A stretch of 58,094 bases of DNA from a virus: positions 1-58,094 of the IMG/VR virus record IMGVR_UViG_3300030380_000249. The stretch is one strand, 5' to 3'. A program made the translations under genes and the position numbers. The notes beneath the pieces are model-generated. The model saw only the letters and a program-made list of their open reading frames with translations, was not told the origin of the DNA and did no database searches. Each line of letters begins with the position of its first letter. The first letter of the stretch is position 1. Below are positions 1 through 8,336 of the stretch, one piece after another.

Positions 1-1
1 C

Positions 2-343
2 AGGTTTCATCTGTGGGAGCCAAAGACGTTTGGCTATAGCAAGCCTATGAAGCTCGAGCAGGCGCAGAAGGAGTACGGGCCTATACTGAGACGCGCATTC
101 ACTTACAAGGCGCTCAACAGGCTTATACAAGGCTCTGCGGCGGATCAGACCAAGGTTGCTATGGCAGAGTGCTACAAGGAGGGTCTGGTGCCCCTTTTGA
201 CCGTGCATGACGAACTGTGTTTCAATGTCGAGTCCGAGAAGCAGGCCGCAAGAATCACGGAGATCATGGAGACCAGCACACCATTGAAGGTGCCGAGCAA
301 GGTCGATCAGGAACTAGGTAACAACTGGGGGGAGGTTGGCTAG
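2..343 (+). CDS. polA: DNA polymerase I (family A), C-terminal part
   Basis: This is the last 113 residues of a family-A DNA polymerase, open at the window start. The frame reads RFHLWEPK from base 2, then the motif-B-distal helix with LIQGSAAD, then motif C as TVHDEL, where His-Asp-Glu carries the catalytic metal-binding Asp of the palm. The first in-frame ATG (base 47) is internal and not a start. The N-terminal 526 codons lie at the other end of the window (56515-58094), and joining them gives a protein of about 632 residues. The TAG stop shares the bases CTAG with the convergent lysozyme stop. It would replicate phage DNA. Identity is certain at family level. Confidence 0.95.
   Translation, partial: RFHLWEPKTFGYSKPMKLEQAQKEYGPILRRAFTYKALNRLIQGSAADQTKVAMAECYKEGLVPLLTVHDELCFNVESEKQAARITEIMETSTPLKVPSKVDQELGNNWGEVG
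12..24 (+). repeat. Terminal direct repeat, copy 1 (within polA)
   Basis: The 13 bases TGTGGGAGCCAAA recur at the very end of the window (58082-58094). Extending outwards, bases 1-24 align with 58071-58094 at 20 of 24 positions in the same polA codons (RFHLWEPK versus RFDMWEPK). This is an assembly or permutation overlap inside a coding region, not a packaged terminal repeat as far as I can see. Confidence 0.8.
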
Positions 344-786
344 TCCGCCAACGCTCTCATACGCGCTACCAAACGCTTGGCGCGGTTGGTGACCTGGTCA
401 TACCAGCGGCTGTCTACCATCTCGTCAGCTGCACGATTCCAGTCCCGTGCATCGACACCAGCCTTCATACCTTTGAAAGCACTTAAACGCGGACGCCCCA
501 TGTTAAACATCATGTTTGCTATGATGAGTTGGCACTCTTCAGGCAAGTCATAGAAGTCTGGGTACAGAACCTCACACTCGTCCAACGTGACAGCAATATC
601 AAGGTTGAACACCTGACGCACGCGCTCTTCATCGACGGGCGTACCAACAGGCTGGCCGTACTCTGGATCGTCCTCCACCACGAGATGTCCAATCCCGTAT
701 GTGGGTAGGCCGAGATGGTCTAGGTAGATTTCAAACTTGCAGCCTTCATCTTCTGCAAGCTCTTCACGAAGCTGATCTTTGTTCAT
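340..786 (-). CDS. T4-type lysozyme (endolysin, GH24 muramidase)
   Basis: This 148-residue protein should cleave the glycan strands of peptidoglycan at the end of infection. The N-terminus carries the lysozyme triad as in T4 lysozyme: E14 in EDEG, D23 in YLDHLG and T29 in TYGIGH. NMMFNMG and the C-terminal RAKRL match the family, and the length is typical. There is no signal peptide, so release would need the holin candidate at 30200. It is the last gene of the leftward late block. Its ATG overlaps the stop of the preceding gene (ATGA), and its TAG stop overlaps the polA stop on the other strand. Confidence 0.93.
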   Translation of the reverse strand: MNKDQLREELAEDEGCKFEIYLDHLGLPTYGIGHLVVEDDPEYGQPVGTPVDEERVRQVFNLDIAVTLDECEVLYPDFYDLPEECQLIIANMMFNMGRPRLSAFKGMKAGVDARDWNRAADEMVDSRWYDQVTNRAKRLVARMRALAD

Positions 787-3700
787 GGAGTAGTCCTTCC
801 AAGAGATTGCGCCAGAGCCTGAGTCGCAGGATCCGGCAGCAGAATTGGTGAAACTTGCCCAGCCGTGCCTGTTGCGGCGGGGGCGACCTGTGGTGCTTGA
901 GACATTGCCGCTTGAGCCGCTTGCAATGTTTGATTAACTGTTGGTGCAAGTTGTCGTCTGGCTTCTTCTGTGATGGGTCTAGCCTCTTCTGCGCCTTGCT
1001 CTACAAGCATTTTACCGCCTTGAACTGTCGCCGCAGACATAGTTTGCCAAAAGACTTGAAGACCCTGTGCAATCGGGTCATTAGACTTGAACTTACCGGA
1101 TAAGAAGTCTTTGACCTTATTCGGCTGACGAGAGGCCATCATCATTCGCAGCACCTTCGGCTGACGCAAAGCCTTTGACATCCCCGCGTATAACACCGCA
1201 GTTGGAAGCGCCGTGGTCAAATTGCCCATAAGTTGAAAGATTCCCAGACCTAACGCAATGTTAGGTGCGGCAAGACCACCCTTGCCAGCAATCGCGGCGT
1301 TAGAAGCACGCACCATGTTTTCCGCCATGGTGTTGAGACCTTCGGCAGCATTTTTGCCGAACATAGCGTTCAGTGTTTCATCTCCGTAAGAGCGGAGAAC
1401 AGATTGTAACTTATTGCCCAAACGGCCTGACTTAAATGATTCAATGAAATCATCCGTCATCCGAATCTGTCCGCCCTCATCCACCGTAGCGCCGATTTGT
1501 TTCAAGACTCTACCCATGGCGGCGTCTCGCACCAACTCCATGGTAGGCACTTCTCTGCCGTTGACGTTGGTGATTTTGTTACCAAGAAACTTTTGTGCTT
1601 CTCTAATTGAAGCGGGGTTTCTGAATACCGTTTGTGCAATAACCTCTGGGTCTGTAGTGGACTCCAAAGTCCGCATAACTACGTTGCTATCTACCGCTGC
1701 ACGTCGCGCCTCTGCCGCTTGTAGATCTTGCAAAGCCTGACCAAGCGGTTTGCTCTGCAACTGTTGAACGACACTTGGAGAAAGATTGGCCTTGCCTCGC
1801 TCAAGCACCGTCAAAATGTCGTTGACGGCTTTGAGGTCATCACCCAGCATCTTGTCCACTGTTGTGCCTTTTTGGCGAATGTTGGCAACCAACTTAATGG
1901 GGTCAATAACTTGTTGCCCCGTTGCTGGATCAATGGTCAAGGAACGCTTAACCTGTTCTTGAATGTACATCCGAGACAGACCCTGACGCACAGTCTCGGC
2001 TTGCTCGGCTCCTGTGCCACGGATTGTGGCACGTTCAGCGGCCTCCGCCTCCAGATCTCTTGCAATTTTTTCAACTCGTCTGCGAGTTAGATCATCCGGC
2101 GGTAGCTTTTGTACGTCGTTCAAGGCTTGTTCGACGGTTCTGTTGCCGATCTTACGAGTCTTTAAAATACGAGTGCCTTCATCAAGATCTACAATTCCTG
2201 TCTTTGCTCCCAACGCTCGACCAGTCGGAACGCCACGAATGGCTTTCATAAGCTGATCAAAAGCCTCTGGATTGTCCTCTTGTATGATCTTATCAAAGAT
2301 GAACCGCATGTTCATCTGGCCGCTTTGCGCTTGTTTGACAATGTCTTGAACAACGATGTTGTCAAACCGCCCGACACCATTTCGGTAGAACCTGTTGGTT
2401 CTACTTAAAAGATTTAAAGCCTCACCAAGTTCTTTGAATTCTGCCTCACCGGCGTTCATTCTGCCTCTTGTGATTGCGAGTCCAATCTCCGCCTCGTCAA
2501 AAGCCTGATTTACAGATGCTTTCAACGCACCAAGAGCGCCTACATTAACATCATTAAGGAGAGCTGGGTTGCGTGACGCATCCGTCAAACCAGTTCTAAT
2601 TCTAGAAATCTCTTGTGCAGTGGCGAAATCTCCAAGTGCCTCCACCTGTGAAGCAAATTTAGTGGCGCCAATATCTGCAATGCTCTCTTGATTCAGCCTT
2701 TTTAACTCTGCTTTTATACCAGCGGTAGGAATTATCTTTTGACCGCGTAGTTTTTCCGTCACGACGGTGTACAGACGGTCAACGTCCTCATCAAACACCG
2801 CCTTACGACGACGGATCATTTCATCCAGATCTCTGGGGATGGTCTTGCCATCCTTTAAATTACGCATGATTTGATCAATCTCGCCTTTGACGGCATCATC
2901 CATCCGCATTTGAGCGTCGGCTAATTTTTGATCTGCGCCTTTATAAAATTCATCAATGTCGCGTTTAATTATCTCGTCAAGATTGTTGATCTGTGTGTCA
3001 TCAACAATTCCAAAAGCACGCAAGTCAGCGATCACTTGATTAAGGTTGTCTGTCGCTGCTTTTTGATTTGGAAAGACGCCTTCATACACCGCTTGAAGGC
3101 GGTTAAGAATAGGACGAAAACTTTCACTTGTGGCGCCAGCAACCGTAGGACGATAGCCTTGATTGATTATTTCACGGGCTTGTGCGCGTAAGGCTTCATT
3201 GGCCTCGCCGCCTGGGCCTTTAATGATACGACCAAACAGCCTTGAAATGCCTCGACCAACACCTTCGCCCAACATACCAAACGTGCCTTCATATGCCGCA
3301 TCACTAGCAATTTGACCAACGGACTGCCTCTGCAATCCTTCGGCAGCTTCAATCCCTTCATCAAGTAATTTGCCCCCAGCCGTGGCCGCGCCTACGATCA
3401 ACATGCCTGGTATAAAACCCACACCAGAAGCGGCAATCGCGGCTCCAGTGCCGGCAATTATTGGTAGTGCAGCCGCGCCAGCAAACTCTTTGACATCGTT
3501 GAACGAGAAACCTTCTTCATCAATTGCAAGCTCACGACCCTCACCTAAACCAAGTTTAGTGCGACCTTCCTGTGTAAGAATGTGCCGCCCAAGCGCATCA
3601 ACACGATAACCGCCGTCGCCAACCACCGTGCGGAGGTAGTTGGACTTTTCTTCGCCGGTATCCATGCGGCCAAATTGGAATCGAGAGAAGCCACCGACAC

Positions 3701-3995
3701 TATCCAAGCCGGTGCGGTAGTCTACACCAGGTTCTTTGTATTTGCTTATGTATTCATCTTCAGTAAGTTGCGCCCCACTAACAGGATCAAACCCTGCAAG
3801 TCTGCGCTGGCGCGAGTAATCACGAATTTCATCTAATGATGCGGTGGCGTAATCAATTTGAGTTTGAGTAGGCTGACTTCCGCCTCCTCCACCAAACTGA
3901 TTTAAAATCGCTTGTTGTTCCTCGGCGGTAGGGGTGTCTCCGGCGATGTCAACTTGAACTTGACCCTGTGAGGTCTCAACAATAATTGAACCCAT
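783..3995 (-). CDS. Large virion protein, putative internal/ejection protein
   Basis: The protein is 1070 residues. The N-terminus (GSIIVETSQGQVQVDIAGDTP, then a TxEEQQAIL helix and a glycine run) resembles the start of large internal virion proteins in marine podoviruses. Around residues 160-205 there is a long Ala/Gly/Ile hydrophobic stretch that could insert in a membrane. The middle and C-terminal parts are helical, charged and coiled-coil-like, and the tail is rich in Gln, Ala and Pro. No enzyme motif is visible. Its place between tail genes and lysozyme, and its size, suggest an ejected core protein that helps DNA cross the envelope. This is inference; no family was confirmed. Confidence 0.55.
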   Translation of the reverse strand: MGSIIVETSQGQVQVDIAGDTPTAEEQQAILNQFGGGGGSQPTQTQIDYATASLDEIRDYSRQRRLAGFDPVSGAQLTEDEYISKYKEPGVDYRTGLDSVGGFSRFQFGRMDTGEEKSNYLRTVVGDGGYRVDALGRHILTQEGRTKLGLGEGRELAIDEEGFSFNDVKEFAGAAALPIIAGTGAAIAASGVGFIPGMLIVGAATAGGKLLDEGIEAAEGLQRQSVGQIASDAAYEGTFGMLGEGVGRGISRLFGRIIKGPGGEANEALRAQAREIINQGYRPTVAGATSESFRPILNRLQAVYEGVFPNQKAATDNLNQVIADLRAFGIVDDTQINNLDEIIKRDIDEFYKGADQKLADAQMRMDDAVKGEIDQIMRNLKDGKTIPRDLDEMIRRRKAVFDEDVDRLYTVVTEKLRGQKIIPTAGIKAELKRLNQESIADIGATKFASQVEALGDFATAQEISRIRTGLTDASRNPALLNDVNVGALGALKASVNQAFDEAEIGLAITRGRMNAGEAEFKELGEALNLLSRTNRFYRNGVGRFDNIVVQDIVKQAQSGQMNMRFIFDKIIQEDNPEAFDQLMKAIRGVPTGRALGAKTGIVDLDEGTRILKTRKIGNRTVEQALNDVQKLPPDDLTRRRVEKIARDLEAEAAERATIRGTGAEQAETVRQGLSRMYIQEQVKRSLTIDPATGQQVIDPIKLVANIRQKGTTVDKMLGDDLKAVNDILTVLERGKANLSPSVVQQLQSKPLGQALQDLQAAEARRAAVDSNVVMRTLESTTDPEVIAQTVFRNPASIREAQKFLGNKITNVNGREVPTMELVRDAAMGRVLKQIGATVDEGGQIRMTDDFIESFKSGRLGNKLQSVLRSYGDETLNAMFGKNAAEGLNTMAENMVRASNAAIAGKGGLAAPNIALGLGIFQLMGNLTTALPTAVLYAGMSKALRQPKVLRMMMASRQPNKVKDFLSGKFKSNDPIAQGLQVFWQTMSAATVQGGKMLVEQGAEEARPITEEARRQLAPTVNQTLQAAQAAMSQAPQVAPAATGTAGQVSPILLPDPATQALAQSLGRTTP

Positions 3996-4003
3996 GACGT
4001 TTC

Positions 4004-6190
4004 CTACACATTCGCAGACGGAAGTCTAAATATTGGAAGTCCTTGAGCATTCGTCTCTCCGGTGTCAACCAATCCTAAAGTGCTCCGTTGACCAACTCCA
4101 AATGGTTCCAATCGTTTCTGCGACTCAGATAAAAGAGAAAGACCAGATCCTTCACCTTGACCAGGCAATATTCTATTAGACAAACGATCCTCAATGCCCC
4201 GCATGTTGCTAGCGGCGCCAGCTTGATTTCGTCTGAACTCACTGATGACACTCTGTAATTTACCAGCCAATACATCTTCATCAATTGACGCTAAATTAAA
4301 GATGCCACCCTCTAAAATAGCTGATTCAACATAGGCGTCCGCCAAAAACTGAACATCCCTGTTTGAAATTGAGTTTGCTGCTTGCACTCCACCAAGAGAA
4401 ACAGGAATCAGCTTTTGAAATGATTGACGAACTGCCGCTTCAAACTCAGCTTTAGATTGATACTTTGCGCCAAGATCCAAGCCACCAGCGTTAGCTAGTT
4501 TGTTAGCAAGATCTTTTATGCCACCTTTAATACCTGTGATTGAACCATCGTCAGCCAAGGTTACCAAAGCCTTTTCCGTAAACTCGATTCCCACTTCAGA
4601 GTCGATGTAAACTTTTGCTTGTTTGGCATAATTTTCTTGAATGTCCGTCGCCGCTGCGTCGGTAAGAAGGAGTTCATCCCGCAACGCGTTAGTTGCGGCG
4701 GCGTTTGTTTTCAGACGATCACGAACAGCCTTCTCTCCGTCCAAATACACATCAACATCAGTGAAGCCTTTAGGTAGTTTTCCATCAGATTCCAACAGAT
4801 CTGTTGTGGAAATTCTTATTGTCTCGCCTTTTTTGTATGTCCTACCCTCATAGGTTATGTCACCAGTTGCGGCCAATCGTATGAAGTTTCTGTCATCAAG
4901 TCGTTGTTGTGCAGACAACTTCCCTGTTTCGGTCAAGCCGTACTGTAGGGCGGACAGTTTAAGTTGACGATTAAACTCATCCTTTTTGCTCTTGTCTTTG
5001 ATGAGCATGTCGGCACCACCTTCAAGAGCCGAAGCAATGTTTTGAATCGCTCGAGGACTTTTGCCTGCCGCCATGGCAAAACCAATCTTTGCAAGAACAA
5101 GACCACTGTCTAGACCCTCGTAGCCGGGAGCCTTATCCATAAACTCCTTGATGAATCCGTCTAGTGCAGACTTCTGATCTGCTTCGTTGCCTTGATTGAT
5201 TACGTTTTCAATCTCTTCTTTTGTAGACGGGACAACGCCAGTGGTGCCGGTCTCTGACGGATCACCGGATGCGTCAGTGCCGTCTGGCAGGTTTGTCTGA
5301 CTCTGTTGTCTGCGAGACTCGTCTTTAAGAATCTCTTTTGTGCGATCAGCCTCTTGATCACGCATTTGATTGGCCTGTGCTTCAGCAATGTTTTCTGGAT
5401 TACCGGGGAGAATACCAGAAGCCTTTAGTTCAGCTTCTTCGTTCGTAACCACAACGCCATCTTTAGCCATAGCTTCTCTAGCCATAGCTTCGTCCGCAAC
5501 TCGTTGTTGATTTAAACGGTCGTTTTCAAAAGGATTCTTAATTTGATCCGTTGAAGGAACCGGACGAGGACGCACCGCTGAAGGCGGGGGAAAACCACCT
5601 CGTGCACTTTGAGACTGTAAATTGGTTAGATCCTTGACCTCAATGCCCAAACTCTTCAGGTAATCTGAACTTAAATCCGGTGGACGAATTGTGTCCGCAG
5701 GCAAAGATCCATCAGAAGACCCAAATAAAGTCTTTGCAGCTGTGCTAGTTGCACCCTCTGTAAACCCGCGTATTTGACCGCCAATTTCCGCTGCTGGCCC
5801 AAGAAGAGCTTTGATGCCGGATCCTAAACGGCTTTTGCCAAAGGCTCCCATCGAGTCGCTCAAGCCTTTTCTAGACAGGAATCCTTGTTCTGCACCTCTC
5901 AAGGCGCTGAACTCACTTGCTGTTATAGGCTCACCCGCAATGTAACGACGCGCAACTTCAGCCATATTTGCTCTGGGCATCATGCTCCGAGAAAAATCAG
6001 GCGCCGAGTATGATCTCATACGCTGTCCAGCCACACCGGGAATAGTTGGTATGGCACCAGAAACTCTTTGCCTAGGAGGCAAAACGGATCCACCGGTCTG
6101 GAACTTCTGCACGCTAGGTATACCCGCCGACTGATTCAGCGCGTTACGGGCGTTACGCGGCTTAAACATTTTGCGGTTATATACGCTCAT
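4004..6190 (-). CDS. Hypothetical virion-associated protein (728 aa)
   Basis: I do not recognise a domain. The N-terminal 35 residues are basic and end in VQKFQTGGSV, a short Gly-Gly-x-Val motif also found in two other late proteins here (7083-7892 and 29837-30190). The region around residues 200-330 is polar and low in structure (Gln, Asp, Ser, Thr), followed by helical segments and a more globular C-terminal half. The gene lies between two other putative internal virion genes, with a TAATG junction to the upstream one (stop and start share one base). A role in the ejected core or inner tail is likely from position only. Confidence 0.5.
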   Translation of the reverse strand: MSVYNRKMFKPRNARNALNQSAGIPSVQKFQTGGSVLPPRQRVSGAIPTIPGVAGQRMRSYSAPDFSRSMMPRANMAEVARRYIAGEPITASEFSALRGAEQGFLSRKGLSDSMGAFGKSRLGSGIKALLGPAAEIGGQIRGFTEGATSTAAKTLFGSSDGSLPADTIRPPDLSSDYLKSLGIEVKDLTNLQSQSARGGFPPPSAVRPRPVPSTDQIKNPFENDRLNQQRVADEAMAREAMAKDGVVVTNEEAELKASGILPGNPENIAEAQANQMRDQEADRTKEILKDESRRQQSQTNLPDGTDASGDPSETGTTGVVPSTKEEIENVINQGNEADQKSALDGFIKEFMDKAPGYEGLDSGLVLAKIGFAMAAGKSPRAIQNIASALEGGADMLIKDKSKKDEFNRQLKLSALQYGLTETGKLSAQQRLDDRNFIRLAATGDITYEGRTYKKGETIRISTTDLLESDGKLPKGFTDVDVYLDGEKAVRDRLKTNAAATNALRDELLLTDAAATDIQENYAKQAKVYIDSEVGIEFTEKALVTLADDGSITGIKGGIKDLANKLANAGGLDLGAKYQSKAEFEAAVRQSFQKLIPVSLGGVQAANSISNRDVQFLADAYVESAILEGGIFNLASIDEDVLAGKLQSVISEFRRNQAGAASNMRGIEDRLSNRILPGQGEGSGLSLLSESQKRLEPFGVGQRSTLGLVDTGETNAQGLPIFRLPSANV

Positions 6191-7083
6191 TATCTGGCAC
6201 TCCCAAAGCCAAGGAGGCTCCCTAACCCACCAAAGATGCCGCCCTCACCAAAGGCGCCAGCTTGTTGAAGCCCCGCGACACCCATGCCTATGCCACCAAG
6301 TTGTGAAACAATGCTAGGAGAAGGAGTCGTACTAGAGGTCAGCGTGCTAGTGGTGGACGGTACGCCACGGAAGATGTCAGACATGAAGCCAATGCGCTGA
6401 TACGGTTCAAACTGGCGTTCAAGAGCCGTGGCGCGTTGGGCGTCAATCTCGGCCTGTTGCTGCGCTTGTTCCTGACCACCAAGCTGTGACAGGATTCCAA
6501 TGTCGCGTGCCTGCGCCGCCTGTGCAGATTCACCCATGGCCGCTTGTTGCAGACCTAGCTTGCCAAACAGTTCAGCGCCCTGTTGCGCTCGATCCTGCGC
6601 GGACTCAAAGGCCTGTGCACGGAGCTGACCAGACTGCCTAGCAAAGGCATCCGCCGTATTGCGCTGTAGTTCTTGCTCGGCCACCGCCTGACGCGAACCG
6701 CCAAAGGCACCTGAACTGACGGCGGACGAACCAATGCGCTGACGCTCCATGTCCGCCTGCCGCTGTAGATCGGAAAGACTCTGATCCACAACCTGATCCA
6801 CATACGGGTTCATGTACTGCTGGTAAGCACCTGGCTGTAGCGCAGCTACACCCTGACCAAGAGTCGCGGCACCAGCTTCCATCATCGGCTGATAGGCACC
6901 CACACCAGAGATACCAAGCTGGATTGCCGCTTGCTGTGCCGGCGTCATGCCAGCAACCTGATAATCAGGAATCGTCGTGGGCATATTAGCTAGGGCCGAG
7001 GTACTAGCAAGCAGATCCTTGAGGAAGGTCTCCTGATACTCCGGTAATACGGTTACCGCTTCAGTGCGTACTGTGTCAGCCAT
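6190..7083 (-). CDS. Putative virion/DNA-ejection protein (297 aa)
   Basis: This is an Ala/Gln-rich, almost wholly helical protein. It contains YMNPYVDQVVDQSLSDL, then RIGSSAVSSGAFGGSRQAVAEQEL, a signature I associate with a recurrent marine-phage virion protein of unknown function. The C-terminal 50 residues turn Gly-rich and hydrophobic (LGGIGMGVAGL to FGGLGSLLGFG), which would suit membrane contact. The start overlaps the stop of the 269-residue upstream gene (TAATG). Composition and position suggest an ejection-type protein comparable in role to P22 gp7/gp20. That comparison is functional guesswork, not homology. Confidence 0.5.
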   Translation of the reverse strand: MADTVRTEAVTVLPEYQETFLKDLLASTSALANMPTTIPDYQVAGMTPAQQAAIQLGISGVGAYQPMMEAGAATLGQGVAALQPGAYQQYMNPYVDQVVDQSLSDLQRQADMERQRIGSSAVSSGAFGGSRQAVAEQELQRNTADAFARQSGQLRAQAFESAQDRAQQGAELFGKLGLQQAAMGESAQAAQARDIGILSQLGGQEQAQQQAEIDAQRATALERQFEPYQRIGFMSDIFRGVPSTTSTLTSSTTPSPSIVSQLGGIGMGVAGLQQAGAFGEGGIFGGLGSLLGFGSAR

Positions 7084-7892
7084 TATGCCATCCTCTCAAA
7101 CTTGTCCATCATGGCGTACATGCGCTTGGCACCCAAGTCGGTGTTGCCGTTTCCTGCACCCTTGACGGCCTTCTTCGTCATTACAAACTCTTCGTCCGAG
7201 AGCCGTGCCTCCTGAACCTTTTTGCCATTCTGAAAAATGCCGGCCTTGACGCTGTCTGAAGTGCCCGTCCCTGGACCTTCGATTAAACCACCTTGGTTAA
7301 GCGTGACGATGCCGCCCATCGCCATATTCTGTTCTTGACGACGACGCGCCTCAACAGCGGCGTCTCTTTCTTCAGCGGTATCATACTTGATATCTGTCAC
7401 CTGATCGACAAACAACCCAGCAATCGGGGTGCCTTTATAGTCTGGGCGCGATTCCAACTGCATCTCACCGGCTTCCTCAAGCTCTTCCTCGCCTACACCG
7501 GCCAAGCCCAATAACGAACTGCCCGTCACAATGTCACCAATCGAGATGCCGGAGCCGAGAATCCCGCTCTTTGCCGCCTCTTGCGTGGCGGCTTTGGTAG
7601 CGGCTTCGGTCACTGCGGCTTCGGTTGCAGCCTTGGTAGCGGCGGCGCCGGTAGCAGATTGCGCGGCTGCTGGACCTACCCCCATGGCACCAAGACCCGC
7701 AGTAGCACCGCCACCAAGGACTGCATTCCTAATCGCGTCTTTAGCGTCACCACCGGCCACAAGTGTGCCGATTCCAGAACCAAGAGCCGCGTTTAGTGCA
7801 GCACTACCAGCAGGGCCAAATAGAGCACCGCCTATCCCACCTATAACTGGTAACAGTGATTTGAGGTTAAGACCCAAGCGTTTTGCCTCCAA
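7083..7892 (-). CDS. Virion protein with GGIV/LxDEEFVMT motif
   Basis: The first two thirds (residues 1-150) are Ala/Gly/Thr-rich with hydrophobic glycine segments, including a low-complexity A-A-T-K-A-A-T-E run. The C-terminal part has MAMGGIVTLNQGGLIEG, GPGTGTSDSVKAG and RLSDEEFVMTKKAVKGAG. This pattern recurs in phage proteins next to tail or ejection genes ('PG-T-SD-V ... L-S-D-x-E-F-V'). Its function is unknown. It sits head-to-tail with the 297-residue protein below and overlaps the zinc-ribbon gene above by 26 bases. Confidence 0.55.
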   Translation of the reverse strand: MEAKRLGLNLKSLLPVIGGIGGALFGPAGSAALNAALGSGIGTLVAGGDAKDAIRNAVLGGGATAGLGAMGVGPAAAQSATGAAATKAATEAAVTEAATKAATQEAAKSGILGSGISIGDIVTGSSLLGLAGVGEEELEEAGEMQLESRPDYKGTPIAGLFVDQVTDIKYDTAEERDAAVEARRRQEQNMAMGGIVTLNQGGLIEGPGTGTSDSVKAGIFQNGKKVQEARLSDEEFVMTKKAVKGAGNGNTDLGAKRMYAMMDKFERMA

Positions 7893-8106
7893 GAGACTGG
7901 GGAACAGTTACGGAGATTTTAGTGTCTCGTCTTTCTGCACCTGTCCATGGATTACCGCAATCTGGGCAGTTACCATCAGGGTGACTAGCTATTTCCTCTG
8001 GAGTGTCCACTTCATTAGGACAGCTAGCGCAATACAGTTTATCAGAACTTGTGCTCGGTGACCACCGGCTCCCGTTTGGCATCACAATCACGTTGTCATC
8101 CGACAC
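7867..8106 (-). CDS. Small zinc-ribbon protein
   Basis: This 79-residue protein has two CxxC knuckles, CASC at about residue 27 and CPDC at about residue 48, a spacing typical of a zinc ribbon. The N-terminus (VIVMPNGSRW) and the C-terminal basic part are otherwise undistinctive. It overlaps the following gene by 26 bases and abuts the preceding one by a shared base, so it is translated within the late transcript. Its role is unknown. Similar small zinc ribbons occur at 44496, 49100 and 42873. Confidence 0.6.
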   Translation of the reverse strand: MSDDNVIVMPNGSRWSPSTSSDKLYCASCPNEVDTPEEIASHPDGNCPDCGNPWTGAERRDTKISVTVPQSLGGKTLGS

Positions 8107-8336
8107 TAGACATCTCCTTCTACTTTTATCTTCAGGTTTCCTGAGTCCTGATACACATCTCCTACTTCTAGCGAAGATAAAGCATTTTGGTCAGGTAGTC
8201 CATTTATGCCCGTCAAAGGATTGCGAACCTCGTTGATCAGAACCTCAAGCGTTCTGGCAAGCTGATTCATGTACGTTGCATCGTACTCTTCTGGGGCGAC
8301 AGGCAGAATAGGACGAATAACTTTGGTGTTGCTCAT
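8106..8336 (-). CDS. Small hypothetical late protein (76 aa)
   Basis: A predicted helix (YMNQLARTLEVLINEVRNP) is followed by a short beta-type tail. Its position directly after the gp10-like gene, with an ATGA-type overlap, suggests a neck or tail accessory protein. Helix plus 'NPL' proteins of this size follow the gp10-like gene in other marine podoviruses as I remember them. No catalytic motif is present. Confidence 0.5.
   Translation of the reverse strand: MSNTKVIRPILPVAPEEYDATYMNQLARTLEVLINEVRNPLTGINGLPDQNALSSLEVGDVYQDSGNLKIKVEGDV

Noticed and set aside
47-343. Independent 98-residue gene starting at the ATG at base 47
   Set aside because: The frame is open to base 2 and continues the polymerase motifs from the other window end, so the ATG is internal to polA.
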